In this document: positions 34,948-44,704 of the stretch, one piece after another
Layout of the letters: each line of letters starts with the position of its first letter
How positions within the stretch are numbered: position 1 is the stretch's first letter
Assembly (NCBI RefSeq): GCF_900044055.2
Contig: NZ_FCOX02000020.1
Coordinates: forward strand, 60,491-124,490
Direction: 5' to 3'
From: Caballeronia calidae
GTDB taxonomy: Bacteria; Pseudomonadota; Gammaproteobacteria; Burkholderiales; Burkholderiaceae
DNA length: 64,000 nt
The notes under the pieces: model-generated
The model's database searches: none
Told to the model about the DNA's origin: nothing
Seen by the model: the letters and a program-made list of their open reading frames with translations, nothing else
Translations under genes and position numbers: made by a program

Positions 34948-36273
34948 ATGAATTCAATAGCATCACCAACTAATGAAGCTGATTTCGTCACAGGTCGGGG
35001 CAGCCGCGCCCAGCGTATAAAGGCGATCGTCGGCGCATCATCGGGCAATCTGGTTGAGTGGTACGACTTTTACGCCTACGCGTTCACCTCGATCTACTTT
35101 GCCGCTGCGTTTTTTCCAGCCGGCGATCGGACTAGCCAATTGATGGCCACAGCGGGAATTTTCGCGGTGGGATTCTTCATGCGGCCGCTCGGGGGCTGGC
35201 TGTTCGGCTGGATCGCCGATCGACATGGACGCAAGAACTCAATGCTGATTTCAGTGCTGATGATGTGCGGTGGGTCCCTCATGATCGCTTTGCTTCCTAC
35301 CTACGCGACGATTGGCGCTTGGGCACCCGCACTCCTTCTAGTGGCCCGATTGGTGCAAGGCTTGTCGGTCGGCGGTGAATACGGCACCGCGGCGACTTAC
35401 ATGAGCGAAGTCGCCGGCAAAGGGAAGCGAGGCTTCTACTCGTCGTTCCAGTACGTAACCCTCATTGGTGGACAACTGCTTGCGTTGCTGGTTCTCGTGC
35501 TCCTGCAGGCGCTGCTGTCAGCGGACGATATCAAGGATTGGGGCTGGCGCATGCCATTCATCATCGGCGCTGCGACAGCAGTAGTAGCAATGTATTTGCG
35601 TCGGTCGCTGGTGGAAACCGGCTCGGAAGAGGCGATGCATAGCAAAGAGGCGGGATCGCTCTCCGCGCTGTTGAAGCACAAGCGCTCTGTACTGGTCGTT
35701 ATGGGCCTGACCATGGGCGGCTCGCTGTACTTCTACACATTCACGACTTACATGCAGAAGTACCTCGTGAATACGGCTCATATGGCGCCCAAGACCGTGA
35801 GCATGGTCATGACGGGCGTGCTCGTCGTCTTCATGCTTTTGCAGCCGATATTCGGCGCGCTGTCGGATCGGATTGGCCGCCGTAACAACATGTTGCTTTT
35901 TAGCGGGCTCGGCACGCTGGCCTCGGTGCCGTTGCTCTTCTCGCTCGGTCAAGCGTCCAGCCCCTACACGGCCTTCGCCCTCGCGCTTGCGGCGCTGGTC
36001 ATTGCATCGTTCTACACGTCGATCAGCGGTGTGGTCAAAGCCGAGGTGTTCCCGAGTACGGTGCGTTGCCTGGGCGTTGGCTTCACCTACGCGGTTGGCA
36101 ATGCACTCTTCGGCGGCACGGCCGAGTACGTTGCCCTGTCGCTCAAGGCGGCGGGTCACGAGGCATGGTTCCCGTGGTACGTCGCCACCTTGGTCGGAGT
36201 GGCGTTCGTGGCGTCTTTGATGCTGCCGGACTCCAGAAAGAAGAGTTATCTCGATGGGACCTGGAACGCGTAG
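34948..36273 (+). CDS. MHS-family MFS transporter, alpha-ketoglutarate/dicarboxylate permease (KgtP-like)
   Basis: The 441-residue protein has 12 TM helices and the metabolite:H+ symporter signatures GNLVEWYDFYAYAF in TM1, the loop motif DRHGRK between TM2 and TM3 and its repeat DRIGRR in the second half. ATG 34948 has GGAGACACC upstream. The sigma-54 promoter and DctD-type sites place it under DctBD, so the substrate is probably a C4/C5-dicarboxylate such as alpha-ketoglutarate. It is single-transcribed, and the next gene lies 415 bp away. Confidence 0.85.
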   Translation: MNSIASPTNEADFVTGRGSRAQRIKAIVGASSGNLVEWYDFYAYAFTSIYFAAAFFPAGDRTSQLMATAGIFAVGFFMRPLGGWLFGWIADRHGRKNSMLISVLMMCGGSLMIALLPTYATIGAWAPALLLVARLVQGLSVGGEYGTAATYMSEVAGKGKRGFYSSFQYVTLIGGQLLALLVLVLLQALLSADDIKDWGWRMPFIIGAATAVVAMYLRRSLVETGSEEAMHSKEAGSLSALLKHKRSVLVVMGLTMGGSLYFYTFTTYMQKYLVNTAHMAPKTVSMVMTGVLVVFMLLQPIFGALSDRIGRRNNMLLFSGLGTLASVPLLFSLGQASSPYTAFALALAALVIASFYTSISGVVKAEVFPSTVRCLGVGFTYAVGNALFGGTAEYVALSLKAAGHEAWFPWYVATLVGVAFVASLMLPDSRKKSYLDGTWNA

Positions 36274-36407
36274 CTAACGCCCCAGCCCAGTCATCGTCAG
36301 AGTTCTCGTCGCGCGCATTGAGATATGTCCAACCGCACCGATGTGCGACCGGATCGACCTTGCGCACGGTATCTCGCTTATCCCCAATGATCGTGACCAG
36401 ACGACAA

Positions 36408-36605
36408 ATGGGCAGACAGTGCCTTCCAAGAACTCGCGAATGCGAGCGACTTTGGCTTGAGCGGCACGATCTGGTCCTACAACGCAACCAATGCAAGGGC
36501 CGTCGCGCGCGAGATCTGCCACTCAAACGGAGAGGTGACCGGCCGAAGGTTCAGTCCGGTGGAGTATTTGCCAACGGCTTCCTCCGACAAGATCGTGGTC
36601 GAATA
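36408..36605 (+). pseudogene. Possible aldehyde dehydrogenase fragment
   Basis: FQELANASDFGLSGTIWSYN followed by ATNARAVAREI is like the ANDxxYGLxAxVWT region near the C-terminus of aldehyde dehydrogenases. Nothing else of the enzyme is present, and the reading ends at a stop near 36605. A weak, short match. Confidence 0.3.
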
Positions 36606-36688
36606 GGACGATCCCGATCCCATGGAGAAGCTTCCAAAATCTCAACGTTGCTAACCGTTTTTCAAAAAAAGAACTTGTGGAGAAGACA

Positions 36689-37465
36689 ATGACGACTCGT
36701 CTATTCAAAGGTCTTGCGATTGCGTTTGCAGGCGCAATTGTGGCGTTTTCGAGTGGGGCGCGTGCAGAGATCACCGTGTTGATGTCGGGAGGCTTCGGCC
36801 TCGCGTATCAGGAGGTGCTGCCGGAGTTCGAGCGAACGACAGGAATCAAGATCGTGACAACGACCGGCGCGTCTCAGGGTACGGGCCCGAGCACGATCAA
36901 GGCCCAGCTCGAACGCGGCGCACACGCTGATTTGGTGATCCTCTCGAAGGAAGGACTGGACGAGCTGAGCGTGACGGGCCGGATCCTCAGAGGGACGGAA
37001 GTTGGGTTAGCGACGACTCCACTTGGTGCCGCGGTCCATGCTGGCAGCCCGAAGCCGGATGTAACTAATGAGGCCGCACTTAGGAAGAGCCTGTTGGAGG
37101 CGCGTCTGATCACGATGCCAGGTAGCACCAGTGGCATGTACATCAAAGATACTGTGCTTCAAAAGCTTGGCATCGCCGACAAGGTACGTGTGAGGGTGGT
37201 GGCCCGAGGCGTAGAGTCCACCAAAATGTTGGCGGCCGGCGAGTCAGACATGGCCCTTGGGCCGGTGAGCGAACTCGTACACTTGCCTGGTGTCGACTTT
37301 GTGGGTGCACTTCCGAACGAATTTCAACTTGTCCAGGAATTTACGGCCGCAATCATCAAAGGTTCAAATCAGGTCGACGACGCGAAACGTTTGATCGCGT
37401 TTCTCTCTTCTGGCAAGGCTTCGGCGGCGATCCGGAAGGCAGGCATGGAGCCGGTAGGAAAATAA
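36689..37465 (+). CDS. ModA-like periplasmic substrate-binding protein
   Basis: The 258-residue protein has a signal peptide (about 1-27, ending ARA) and the extracellular solute-binding type 11/ModA fold (VLMSGGFGLAYQEVLPEFER; GAHADLVILS; MPGSTSGMYIKD). ATG 36689 has GGAGAAGACA upstream. In ModA, Ser, Tyr and Val residues bind oxyanions. The relevant loops are only partly conserved here, and relatives next to catabolic genes may bind organic acids. No ABC permease or ATPase follows, so it is an orphan binding protein. Confidence 0.75.
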   Translation: MTTRLFKGLAIAFAGAIVAFSSGARAEITVLMSGGFGLAYQEVLPEFERTTGIKIVTTTGASQGTGPSTIKAQLERGAHADLVILSKEGLDELSVTGRILRGTEVGLATTPLGAAVHAGSPKPDVTNEAALRKSLLEARLITMPGSTSGMYIKDTVLQKLGIADKVRVRVVARGVESTKMLAAGESDMALGPVSELVHLPGVDFVGALPNEFQLVQEFTAAIIKGSNQVDDAKRLIAFLSSGKASAAIRKAGMEPVGK

Positions 37466-37584
37466 CCGGCAGCGCTACGAGTAAGCTCGGACTCGCCCTC
37501 GCTGATGTGCGCCAGTCGTCTCTCCAGGCGATCCCCGACAGCGAGATTGTGAAATTTGTGGCCTTTAACGAGAACGGCAGCAAA

Positions 37585-38400
37585 ATGAACAAACGCGTGA
37601 CAAACATATTGAGACTTCTACAAACCTTGGCGCTTCTCCTTTTCGCCAGTCATACCTGGGCACAGCCAGTTTCGCCTCAGTTGGTCCGCGAACTTGCACC
37701 GGAAGGCACCCTGCGGGCAGCCATCAACTTTGGCAATCCCGTCCTGGCTCAAAGAGACGCTACGACCGGCGAGCCGCGGGGAATCTCGGTTGATCTCTCT
37801 CGCGAACTGGCACGGCGCCTGGGAGTGCCTGTCGAGTTGGTTCCGTTCGAGGCAGCCGGTAAGGTCGCAGATGCCGCGAAGGCCGGCAAGTGGGACATCG
37901 CGTTCCTGGCCATTGATCCCGGACGCGCGAATGACGTCGCGTTCACCGCGCCATATGTCGTGATCGAAGGAACCTACCTTGTACCGGCGGACTCGCCCCT
38001 GCGGACAATCGACGATGTTGACCGAGCGGGCGTGCGCATCGCAGTAGGGAAAGGGAGCGCATACGATCTTTACCTCACGCGGACGATCAAAAATGCGCAA
38101 CTCGTTCGTGCTCCGACCTCGCCCACGGTGATCGACGTGTTCCGGGATCAGAAACTCGAGGTTGCGGCAGGTGTTCGTCAACAGCTGATTGCCTTTGCTT
38201 TCGGCCAGCCCGATCTTAGGGTCATGGACGGTCGGTTCATGGTGATCGAGCAGGCAATAGGAACGCCGAAAGGCCGCCAGAAGGCATTGGAGTTCCTGAA
38301 GAGGTTTGTGGAAGACGTCAGGGCCTCCGGGTTCGTGGCGCACGCGCTCGCCCGCAGCAATCAGCGGGATGCATTGGTGGCCGTGCCAGTGGAACACTAA
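37585..38400 (+). CDS. Family 3 periplasmic amino-acid/organic-acid binding protein
   Basis: The 271-residue protein has a signal peptide (about 1-26, ending TWA) and a type II periplasmic binding fold of SBP family 3: LRAAINFGNPVLAQRD, GISVDLSRELARRLGVPVEL, KWDIAFLAIDPGRANDVAFT. ATG 37585 (MNKRVTN) is chosen because the signal peptide begins there. It is 119 bp downstream of the ModA-like gene, possibly co-transcribed, again with no permease partner. Confidence 0.8.
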   Translation: MNKRVTNILRLLQTLALLLFASHTWAQPVSPQLVRELAPEGTLRAAINFGNPVLAQRDATTGEPRGISVDLSRELARRLGVPVELVPFEAAGKVADAAKAGKWDIAFLAIDPGRANDVAFTAPYVVIEGTYLVPADSPLRTIDDVDRAGVRIAVGKGSAYDLYLTRTIKNAQLVRAPTSPTVIDVFRDQKLEVAAGVRQQLIAFAFGQPDLRVMDGRFMVIEQAIGTPKGRQKALEFLKRFVEDVRASGFVAHALARSNQRDALVAVPVEH

Positions 38401-38763
38401 GGCGAACTTTCTGCGGATGCCTGATCGTTACGATCGTAACGGACAGGCATCTGACAGCGCGCTGGGGAGGTCCAATCTCATCTTAGTTTGCCCGTCGGCG
38501 GTGTCCTTCCTATCGGTGCAGCCAGCGATAGCGAGTCGAAAAGGTTGCGGTCGAGAGACGTGCGGGCGTCCGCGCGGCGAACTTGTAAACGGCCGAATAT
38601 GGTCATAGCCCTCCTCAGATCGAGACGGGTCCATGTTACTCGTTGAGCGAAGCTGGTTGCGATGCGCGCTCTTTTGATTAAAGCATTTATCGTAAGAGGC
38701 GCATCTGAGCATCGGGCCGCGATCTGCCACGCGACGTAACTCGGGCGATCGTGTGAGATAGTT
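38401..38763. other. Intergenic stretch, no gene seen
   Basis: A short inverted repeat TTACGATCGTAA at 38428-38439 is the only structure noticed. It lies just after the binding-protein stop. Confidence 0.35.
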
Positions 38764-39306
38764 TCAAGTTCTTTTTCTGTCGATCGAGGGTTTGCGACCG
38801 CGAATATCGAGCTTACGCATCGGCGGATGCGTACTCTCGGCCACAAAGAGTCGTTCGTCGGTGTCGTGGACTTGACATTCAGGTGTCGGCTTTCTGTCTG
38901 GCTTCGGGCGTTCGCGGACCGATGATGCACGTCGCATCCTCGGCCATACCCAGCGTTCATGTCTTAATGCCTTACGACTCTGTTTGGCAAGAGCCCTCTG
39001 TTCCGCAGCCGTCACGTGTAGGCCCACAGCTAAGATTGGCACAGCACGCGCCTTGTCCTTCTTTTTGACCTCTTCTTCGTGTTCGGATAGGTATTTGTAG
39101 AAATCGAAGAGATCGTGAACAAGCTTCTGAGGTGGATCTAAACCTGCGACCCCCGCTGCGACGGGCGCCTCGGCGACTGCATTTCCGGAATACATTCCAC
39201 CGGTGTAGCAAAAACAAACAACAGGAAAATAACCGAGCGCGACCATTCGCCGACAAGCAAGGTCTGACGAATAACGGAAGCGTCCATGTAGAGAACCTCT
39301 ACGCAA
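38764..39306 (-). CDS. Hypothetical protein, doubtful start
   Basis: The central part (LDPPQKLVHDLFDFYKYLSE; EEEVKKKDKARAVPILAVGL) reads like a real, charged, soluble protein. The tail is Arg/Lys/Pro-rich. The N-terminal ~35 residues are poor. A neighbouring frame gives a signal-like helix (SVIFLLFVFATPVECIP), so a frameshift may separate the signal from the body. No domain recognised. Confidence 0.35.
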   Translation of the reverse strand: MRRGSLHGRFRYSSDLACRRMVALGYFPVVCFCYTGGMYSGNAVAEAPVAAGVAGLDPPQKLVHDLFDFYKYLSEHEEEVKKKDKARAVPILAVGLHVTAAEQRALAKQSRKALRHERWVWPRMRRASSVRERPKPDRKPTPECQVHDTDERLFVAESTHPPMRKLDIRGRKPSIDRKRT

Positions 39307-39309
39307 TTA

Positions 39310-40623
39310 CTACTTCGCGGCGGACGGGACTGGCTTTCCATATACCTGAAGTTCGTCAATTCGAGGCGCTCCTCCTTGAGAGTCGGTAATGGTGACGCGC
39401 ACGAACCTTGCAATATTCGGAGAGATTGGAAACTCTCTCATGTCGCTCACGATTTCTCCGGGTCCTGACTGATACACGGTGGTCCAGCTTCCCGGCGAGC
39501 CCGATTTCGAGAGGTCGATTGCAAAATTTGTCGGGCGACGATCTCTGTAGAATTGTTGGTATTCGCTTCCAAAGATGATTAGCGAAATTAAGTAATTGTC
39601 ACCCAGGTCTACCTGCGCCCAGGCGGGCATGGTCTGCGGAATCCAACTGCGACAGTTGTTAAACCAACCGTCGTTCAGAAAGCGGATTTGATGACGTGCC
39701 GGATAGCCAGGGATGATCGAAGAAGCGCTAGCCGATGCGGTATCTAGGAGAGCGAGGTTGTAAAGGCCGCGTAGATGCGTCGGCACACGGGCAGGCAATG
39801 GGCTGCCCGCGCTGTCACAAGGCGGAGGTGGCGTATCGGCATGCACCCGGAATCGAGACTCAGGAATATCAACCGGAGGAGGCGGGACCGGAGTCGGTAA
39901 TACCACCAGCGGAAGAGGATTTATCTCTACGCCGTCGCTAGACCCGATGGCGCTTGCATTGACAACTAGCTGCAGTGATTTTGATGGGCGCTTCAGGAGA
40001 ATGAGCGTTTGGCCAGCAGGTATCTCGTCCGGAAATGCTGTTTTTGAATACTCGAAAGCCGACCACTTCACGTGAAGCGAGCTTGGATTGCTTCCTACCG
40101 GTACGTAGTGGGCCAGTATGACGACATCGGTCGCGCTCGCACTCTTAACTGAAAGATGGATACCGGGCAAGGTAGCAGCCAATGTCGCCAAGCAATCTGC
40201 GTAGGCGGTCTGACTCGTTTGGTCTATGCCCGTCCACATCACATTGATTGCTTCAGTGTTTGTCAAAGAGGAACCGGACGAATTTTCTCGTGCGTTGGCT
40301 CGTTGGTTAAAGTCGCTATAGTTTGCGCCTACCGGTACGCCATAAATGACGGCGGAGCCACCCGCCTTACGCCGAATGTCGCTGTATTCGCTTTCAGATA
40401 CATGAGTTGCCATGCGAGCGTCGTGAAATCGATCTTCTGTGCGAGCGTAGGTGGAAAGAACAAGCGCTGACTTGCAGTCGTCAACGCCGGCGAGGGCATG
40501 AAATGGGAAGCTAGTAACGATGAAGACAAGCCAAAGCAGCGACTTCATCCGCACTGCAAAAGAACCTGCAATCTGCAGAAGACACGCGATCGAAAGCGGC
40601 ATGGGCTGAGTCTTTTTTGACAT
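39310..40623 (-). CDS. Secreted protein with C-terminal discoidin (F5/8 type C) domain
   Basis: The 437-residue protein starts at ATG 40623 with GGGAG upstream. A second start at 40548 (MKSLLWLVFIVTSFPFHALA) gives a cleaner signal peptide. Residues about 50-260 are unrecognised. A Pro-rich linker (PTPVPPPPVDIPES) follows. The last ~145 residues look like a discoidin/galactose-binding jelly roll (WAQVDLGDNYLISLIIFGSE; TNFAIDLSKSGSPGSWTTVY; ARFVRVTITD). Such domains bind glycans or lipids. It probably acts outside the cell or in the periplasm. Confidence 0.7.
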   Translation of the reverse strand: MSKKTQPMPLSIACLLQIAGSFAVRMKSLLWLVFIVTSFPFHALAGVDDCKSALVLSTYARTEDRFHDARMATHVSESEYSDIRRKAGGSAVIYGVPVGANYSDFNQRANARENSSGSSLTNTEAINVMWTGIDQTSQTAYADCLATLAATLPGIHLSVKSASATDVVILAHYVPVGSNPSSLHVKWSAFEYSKTAFPDEIPAGQTLILLKRPSKSLQLVVNASAIGSSDGVEINPLPLVVLPTPVPPPPVDIPESRFRVHADTPPPPCDSAGSPLPARVPTHLRGLYNLALLDTASASASSIIPGYPARHQIRFLNDGWFNNCRSWIPQTMPAWAQVDLGDNYLISLIIFGSEYQQFYRDRRPTNFAIDLSKSGSPGSWTTVYQSGPGEIVSDMREFPISPNIARFVRVTITDSQGGAPRIDELQVYGKPVPSAAK

Positions 40624-41400
40624 CGTAGTCTCCCGGCGAGTTTTCTTTTTGATGCTGCCGATCAAGCATAGGACATTTTTGAACGCCGAGCCAACGTCGT
40701 CTTCTACCGCCACAGCCTCAAGCTTTCCTGACAATGGCCGCCGATGAGGGCGACTGCATTGGCACTGTCGACCGACAACCGATGCGTAGCGGAGGAGCCT
40801 TCGGTCATCGCGCGACATCGATGAAGTCCTTCTAGAAATCCGAGATGCTTGCGTGGAGGGATCGGCCCTCATTCGGCATACGTACAGATCCTCTTCACTT
40901 TTCACAACAGACGACGGCGGCCACAATGTGGAGATCATCGCTCCACGGCTATCATTCATTTCGAGCGTGCCTGCTACGCAGTATCCAAACGGTAGGCGTT
41001 GCCGACGGACAGCGACATTGGACCGGCGCGCCGGCGCCTGGGACAGCCAGCCAATGACCGCTGCGCATCTCAACGAGGCGCTGGACTGACGACGTCATGT
41101 TCGGCGGCTTAGGGTCGGACGCGGCCGGCTATTTTAGTTGGCACCCGCTCGGGCCGGGGTCCTGCGATCCGACATCAATGAGTTGCACGAGCCCGGTGAA
41201 TTAGGACGCGTGCGAAAGCCCTATCGCGGGTGGGAAGGCGAGAATCGAATGTCAAAAGAATGTGGCTGACGGTGCCAGCCGCCGGTGGCCGGAATCAGGA
41301 CAGGCGTTCGCCGGCGGATAGCCTATCCTTATTGACGACAAGTTCTCTACGGCCAAAGAACTTGTGCGTCTCGCGCGCAGTTGCGCCGGAGGATAAGCTT
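40624..41400. other. Long intergenic region between divergent genes
   Basis: Frames continue through part of it but have no start signals or domain. Promoters for both flanking genes are expected. Nothing else recognised. Confidence 0.35.
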
Positions 41401-42183
41401 ATGTGGCAGCCGGATGGTTGGAGCGAAAGGCGGATCGGCGTTCTCACCCCGCACGCCGATGTGAACCCTGAGTCTGAATTCAATGCAATGGCGCCGGACG
41501 GCATTTCGATTCACGCCGCGCGGGTTCCCTTGGCCGCTTATAAGCCCGGCGGCATTATGAACGCGACCATTGCTGATGATCCCGTGCGTGCGTTCGCCGA
41601 TCCGCCTCTTGTCGATGATGCGGCTGAACTTCTTGCCTCAGCGCCCCTGCATGCAATCGTTTATGCGTTTACTAGCAGCAGCTATGTTCGCGGCCGCGCC
41701 GATGACGCCAAGCTAAGACAGCGTCTCGAGACTCGCACACGGGGCATTCCGGTCGTGATTCCCAGCGCAGCGGCGGTCGCGGCCCTGAAACTCCTTGATG
41801 CCACGAGGCTCGCGTTAATCAGCCCGCCTTGGTTCTCGGCGGCCATGGACGAGAAGGGGGCCAGATACTTTGAAGATTCCGGGTTCGAGGTCGTTCACAA
41901 CGGGCCAGCAGGTCTGCCGTCTGACCAGCAAGCAATTCGACCCAGCGAGCTATTTGAATGGGTCCACACCCACACGCCTAAGAGCGCCGACGCTGTCTTT
42001 ATCGGCGGCAACGGTTTCCGCGCCGTCGGAATAATCAAAGCTCTCGAGGACGCTCTCGGAATTCCGGTGCTTACAGCCAACCAGGCTTCGTTTTGGCAAG
42101 CCATTGTGCTCGCGGGCTCACAGGTGGTAATCGCGGCCTACGGCCAGATATTCAGCCACAGACCGCCGAGCGACCGCGCGTAA
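41401..42183 (+). CDS. Asp/Glu racemase-superfamily enzyme (maleate isomerase / arylmalonate decarboxylase-like), cysteine-free
   Basis: The 260-residue protein begins MWQPDGWSERRIGVLTPHAD with GGAGGATAAGCTT before it. The fold is that of maleate cis-trans isomerases and arylmalonate decarboxylases (HAIVYAFTSSSY; IPVVIPSAAAVAALKLLDA; DAVFIGGNGFRAV; IPVLTANQASFWQ). The two catalytic cysteines of maleate isomerases fall at AFTSSS (Phe instead of Cys) and TANQA (Asn instead of Cys). The whole protein has no cysteine. It therefore uses other chemistry or is a binding protein. Nearby dicarboxylate transport fits a dicarboxylate substrate. Confidence 0.75.
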   Translation: MWQPDGWSERRIGVLTPHADVNPESEFNAMAPDGISIHAARVPLAAYKPGGIMNATIADDPVRAFADPPLVDDAAELLASAPLHAIVYAFTSSSYVRGRADDAKLRQRLETRTRGIPVVIPSAAAVAALKLLDATRLALISPPWFSAAMDEKGARYFEDSGFEVVHNGPAGLPSDQQAIRPSELFEWVHTHTPKSADAVFIGGNGFRAVGIIKALEDALGIPVLTANQASFWQAIVLAGSQVVIAAYGQIFSHRPPSDRA

Positions 42184-42208
42184 TAGCACGGCAACCCGAA
42201 GGCCGTGC

Positions 42209-42697
42209 TTAGTCAGGATAAAAGCCGGAGCCGACCACGCCGGATACCCCGTCGATCTTCACTGATTTCACATAGGTCCACTTGTGTGAAGGGTTAGACT
42301 GCCCGGGTTTCGGAAACATGTAGTCGACCCAGCCTGATCCCTTGGTTGCAGCCGTCTCTATCAGGGCATCGTGAAACAACTTGCCATTCGCGTCCTTTTG
42401 TCCGGTGACGACTGTCCCCTCTCTGGCCGGGAACGCAGGATTCAACAGAACTTTTGACGTCATGTCGTAAACGAATAAGTATGTGGTTCCATGAAACCAT
42501 TCAGAGTCCTTCTTCCGGAACTCTTGAAATGCTGCCGCCCCCCTACTATTAATCAGGTCTGCAGCCTTGTTCACTAGCGCTTCAACATTTTTTGCTTCCT
42601 CTGATGGCGGAGGTGACGACTGCGCGAAAATGGACGGGCTAGTGCTGAGCAGATCCAGCAAAAGCAGGCTACTGGCGAAAATCACTGTGCCTCTCAT
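42209..42697 (-). CDS. Secreted single-Cache-domain protein
   Basis: The 162-residue protein has a signal peptide (about 1-26, ending FAQ) and an sCache_2-like domain: VEALVNKAADLINSRGAAAF, TTYLFVYDMTSKVLLNP, GSGWVDYMFPKPGQ, WTYVKSVKIDGVSGVVGSG. GGAGGTACCC precedes ATG 42697. Cache domains bind small organic ligands, usually in receptors. Here no TM or output domain is attached, so it may be a free periplasmic ligand-binding protein. It is convergent with the racemase-like gene. Confidence 0.78.
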   Translation of the reverse strand: MRGTVIFASSLLLLDLLSTSPSIFAQSSPPPSEEAKNVEALVNKAADLINSRGAAAFQEFRKKDSEWFHGTTYLFVYDMTSKVLLNPAFPAREGTVVTGQKDANGKLFHDALIETAATKGSGWVDYMFPKPGQSNPSHKWTYVKSVKIDGVSGVVGSGFYPD

Positions 42698-43210
42698 GGG
42701 TACCTCCGCGCTGTTGGAATTCGGGATATAGCAAGGCCAAGTGAGAATCGACAATACCGCGAAGCGAGCAGGTAGCAGTCGGTGTCATCGACTCGGTTTC
42801 GTAGTACGTCGTCCTGGCAACGCGGTCTCTGGAGTCTCGATTGCTTGCTCAGCGGCTGCTATTACCTATTGGTACTCCATGTGATGCCGCGTGTGTACCA
42901 CATGCATGGAAGGACACCTTATGAAGTATATGTGCCGGAAGGATTTTTCAAACGAGGGATGCAAGACGCGCGCAACAACGATCAATGTATGAGCCGCTGA
43001 TTTAATCGATCAAGACTGGTTCAGGGTCTGCCATCGGGAGCCTTTACTTCCAATTTCATTACGTTTTCACGTCGAGAAGCTACAATCAAAGTGAATCCTT
43101 CTGTGCGCCGCAGGCGGGCCGCGTCCTGCTTTCGGGAGCGGTCCGCCGCGATCGAGCCGGTTTGAGCTTTCGCTGCGAAAAACGAAGGCGAACATGATCG
43201 AGCGATTGTC
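42698..43210. other. Intergenic region, no gene seen
   Basis: Probably contains promoters of the divergent Cache and sugar-binding genes. No recognisable site. Confidence 0.35.
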
Positions 43211-44542
43211 ATGAAGACGAAAAACTCAACGCGTCGCGCGCTGATTCTCAAAGTTGCGTTTGCTGGCCTTTCGGTTTGCGCGGCACAACTTTCCAGCGCG
43301 GCAAATCTCACCATCGCTACTCTCAACGGCCCGGCCATGCTGGAACTCAAGAAGCTTTCCGCGAGCTTCGAGAAGGCGAACCCCGATATCAAGCTAAATT
43401 GGGTGATCCTTGAGGAAAACGTGCTTCGTCAGCGGGCGACGACCGACATCACCACCAACAGTGGGCAGTTCGACGTAGTTGCAATTGGTACGTACGAAGC
43501 GCCGCAGTGGGGCAAGCGCGGCTGGCTGGTGCCGATGTCCAATCTGCCGGCGGATTACGATCTCGATGACGTGGTCAAGACTGCGCGGGACGGGCTTTCC
43601 TACGATGGCCAGCTGTACGGGCTGCCGTTCTATGTCGAGAGCTCGATGACCTTTTATCGGAAAGACCTGTTTCAGGCAGCTGGGCTCGATATGCCCGATC
43701 AGCCGACTTACGATCAGATCAAGCAATTCGCCGACAGGCTCACCGATAAGGCCAAGGGTCAGTATGGCATCTGTTTGCGCGGGAAGGCAGGGTGGGGTGA
43801 AAACATGGCGTACGTGTCGACCGTGGTGAACACTTACGGTGGACGCTGGTTCGATGAGAAATGGAATGCGCAGATTGATACGCCGGAGTGGCGCAAGGCG
43901 ATCAACTTCTATGCAGACCTGTTGAAGAACGACGGACCGCCCGGAGCGAGCTCGAACGGCTTCAACGAGAACCTGACGCTGATGTCGTCCGGGAAATGCG
44001 CGATGTGGATCGATGCGACAGCCGCCGCGGGCACGCTCTACAACAAGTCGCAGTCGCAAGTGGCGGATAAGATTGGCTTCGCTGCGGCGCCGGTCGCGGT
44101 GACGCCGAAGGGATCGCACTGGCTGTGGTCGTGGTCGCTCGCGATCCCCAAGACCTCGAAGTCGCAGGATGCCGCAAAGAAGTTTGTTACATGGGCCACG
44201 TCGAAACAGTACATCGAGATGGTTGGAAAGGACGAGGGTTGGGCATCCGTTCCGCCGAGCCGGAAGTCGACTTTTGCACGTCCCGAGTACAAGCAGGCCG
44301 TTCCGTTCGGAGATTTTGTATTGAAAGCTATCGAATCGGCCGACCCGAACGACCCGTCGCTCAAGAAGGTACCGTACAGCGGGATTCAATTCGTTGGCAT
44401 CCCCGAGTTCCAGTCTTTCGGAACCGTGGTGGGGCAGGCGATTTCAGGCGTCGTTGCTGGGCAAACTGATGTAGAGGCGGCGCTGAAGGCGGGCAACGCT
44501 GCCGCCGATCGTGCCGTGAAGCAGGCGGGTTATCAGAAGTGA
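43211..44542 (+). CDS. Periplasmic sugar/polyol-binding protein (SBP family 1)
   Basis: The 443-residue protein has a signal peptide (about 1-30, ending SSA) and the family 1 fold of sorbitol/mannitol-binding proteins: SASFEKANPDIKLNWVILEE, YGLPFYVESSMTFYRKDLFQ, AGWGENMAYVSTVVNTYGG, WLWSWSLAIP. Full length. Such genes normally start an ABC operon, but no permease or ATPase follows. A MAPEG gene comes next. It is therefore an orphan binding protein, or its partners are elsewhere. Confidence 0.87.
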   Translation: MKTKNSTRRALILKVAFAGLSVCAAQLSSAANLTIATLNGPAMLELKKLSASFEKANPDIKLNWVILEENVLRQRATTDITTNSGQFDVVAIGTYEAPQWGKRGWLVPMSNLPADYDLDDVVKTARDGLSYDGQLYGLPFYVESSMTFYRKDLFQAAGLDMPDQPTYDQIKQFADRLTDKAKGQYGICLRGKAGWGENMAYVSTVVNTYGGRWFDEKWNAQIDTPEWRKAINFYADLLKNDGPPGASSNGFNENLTLMSSGKCAMWIDATAAAGTLYNKSQSQVADKIGFAAAPVAVTPKGSHWLWSWSLAIPKTSKSQDAAKKFVTWATSKQYIEMVGKDEGWASVPPSRKSTFARPEYKQAVPFGDFVLKAIESADPNDPSLKKVPYSGIQFVGIPEFQSFGTVVGQAISGVVAGQTDVEAALKAGNAAADRAVKQAGYQK

Positions 44543-44704
44543 GGCACCGAAATTTCCCTTCGCAGCAAACAGGCAGTTCCGTCTCTGGTCAAGGGTACTC
44601 CCCAACGCATCGACAGGTGTGACGGTGAGTCGTTGGACCGCTCAGATGGATAGGTCCGCGCATCGATCGTCGTTTGCGAAATGAGTAACGGCTTCCGCAA
44701 TGAC

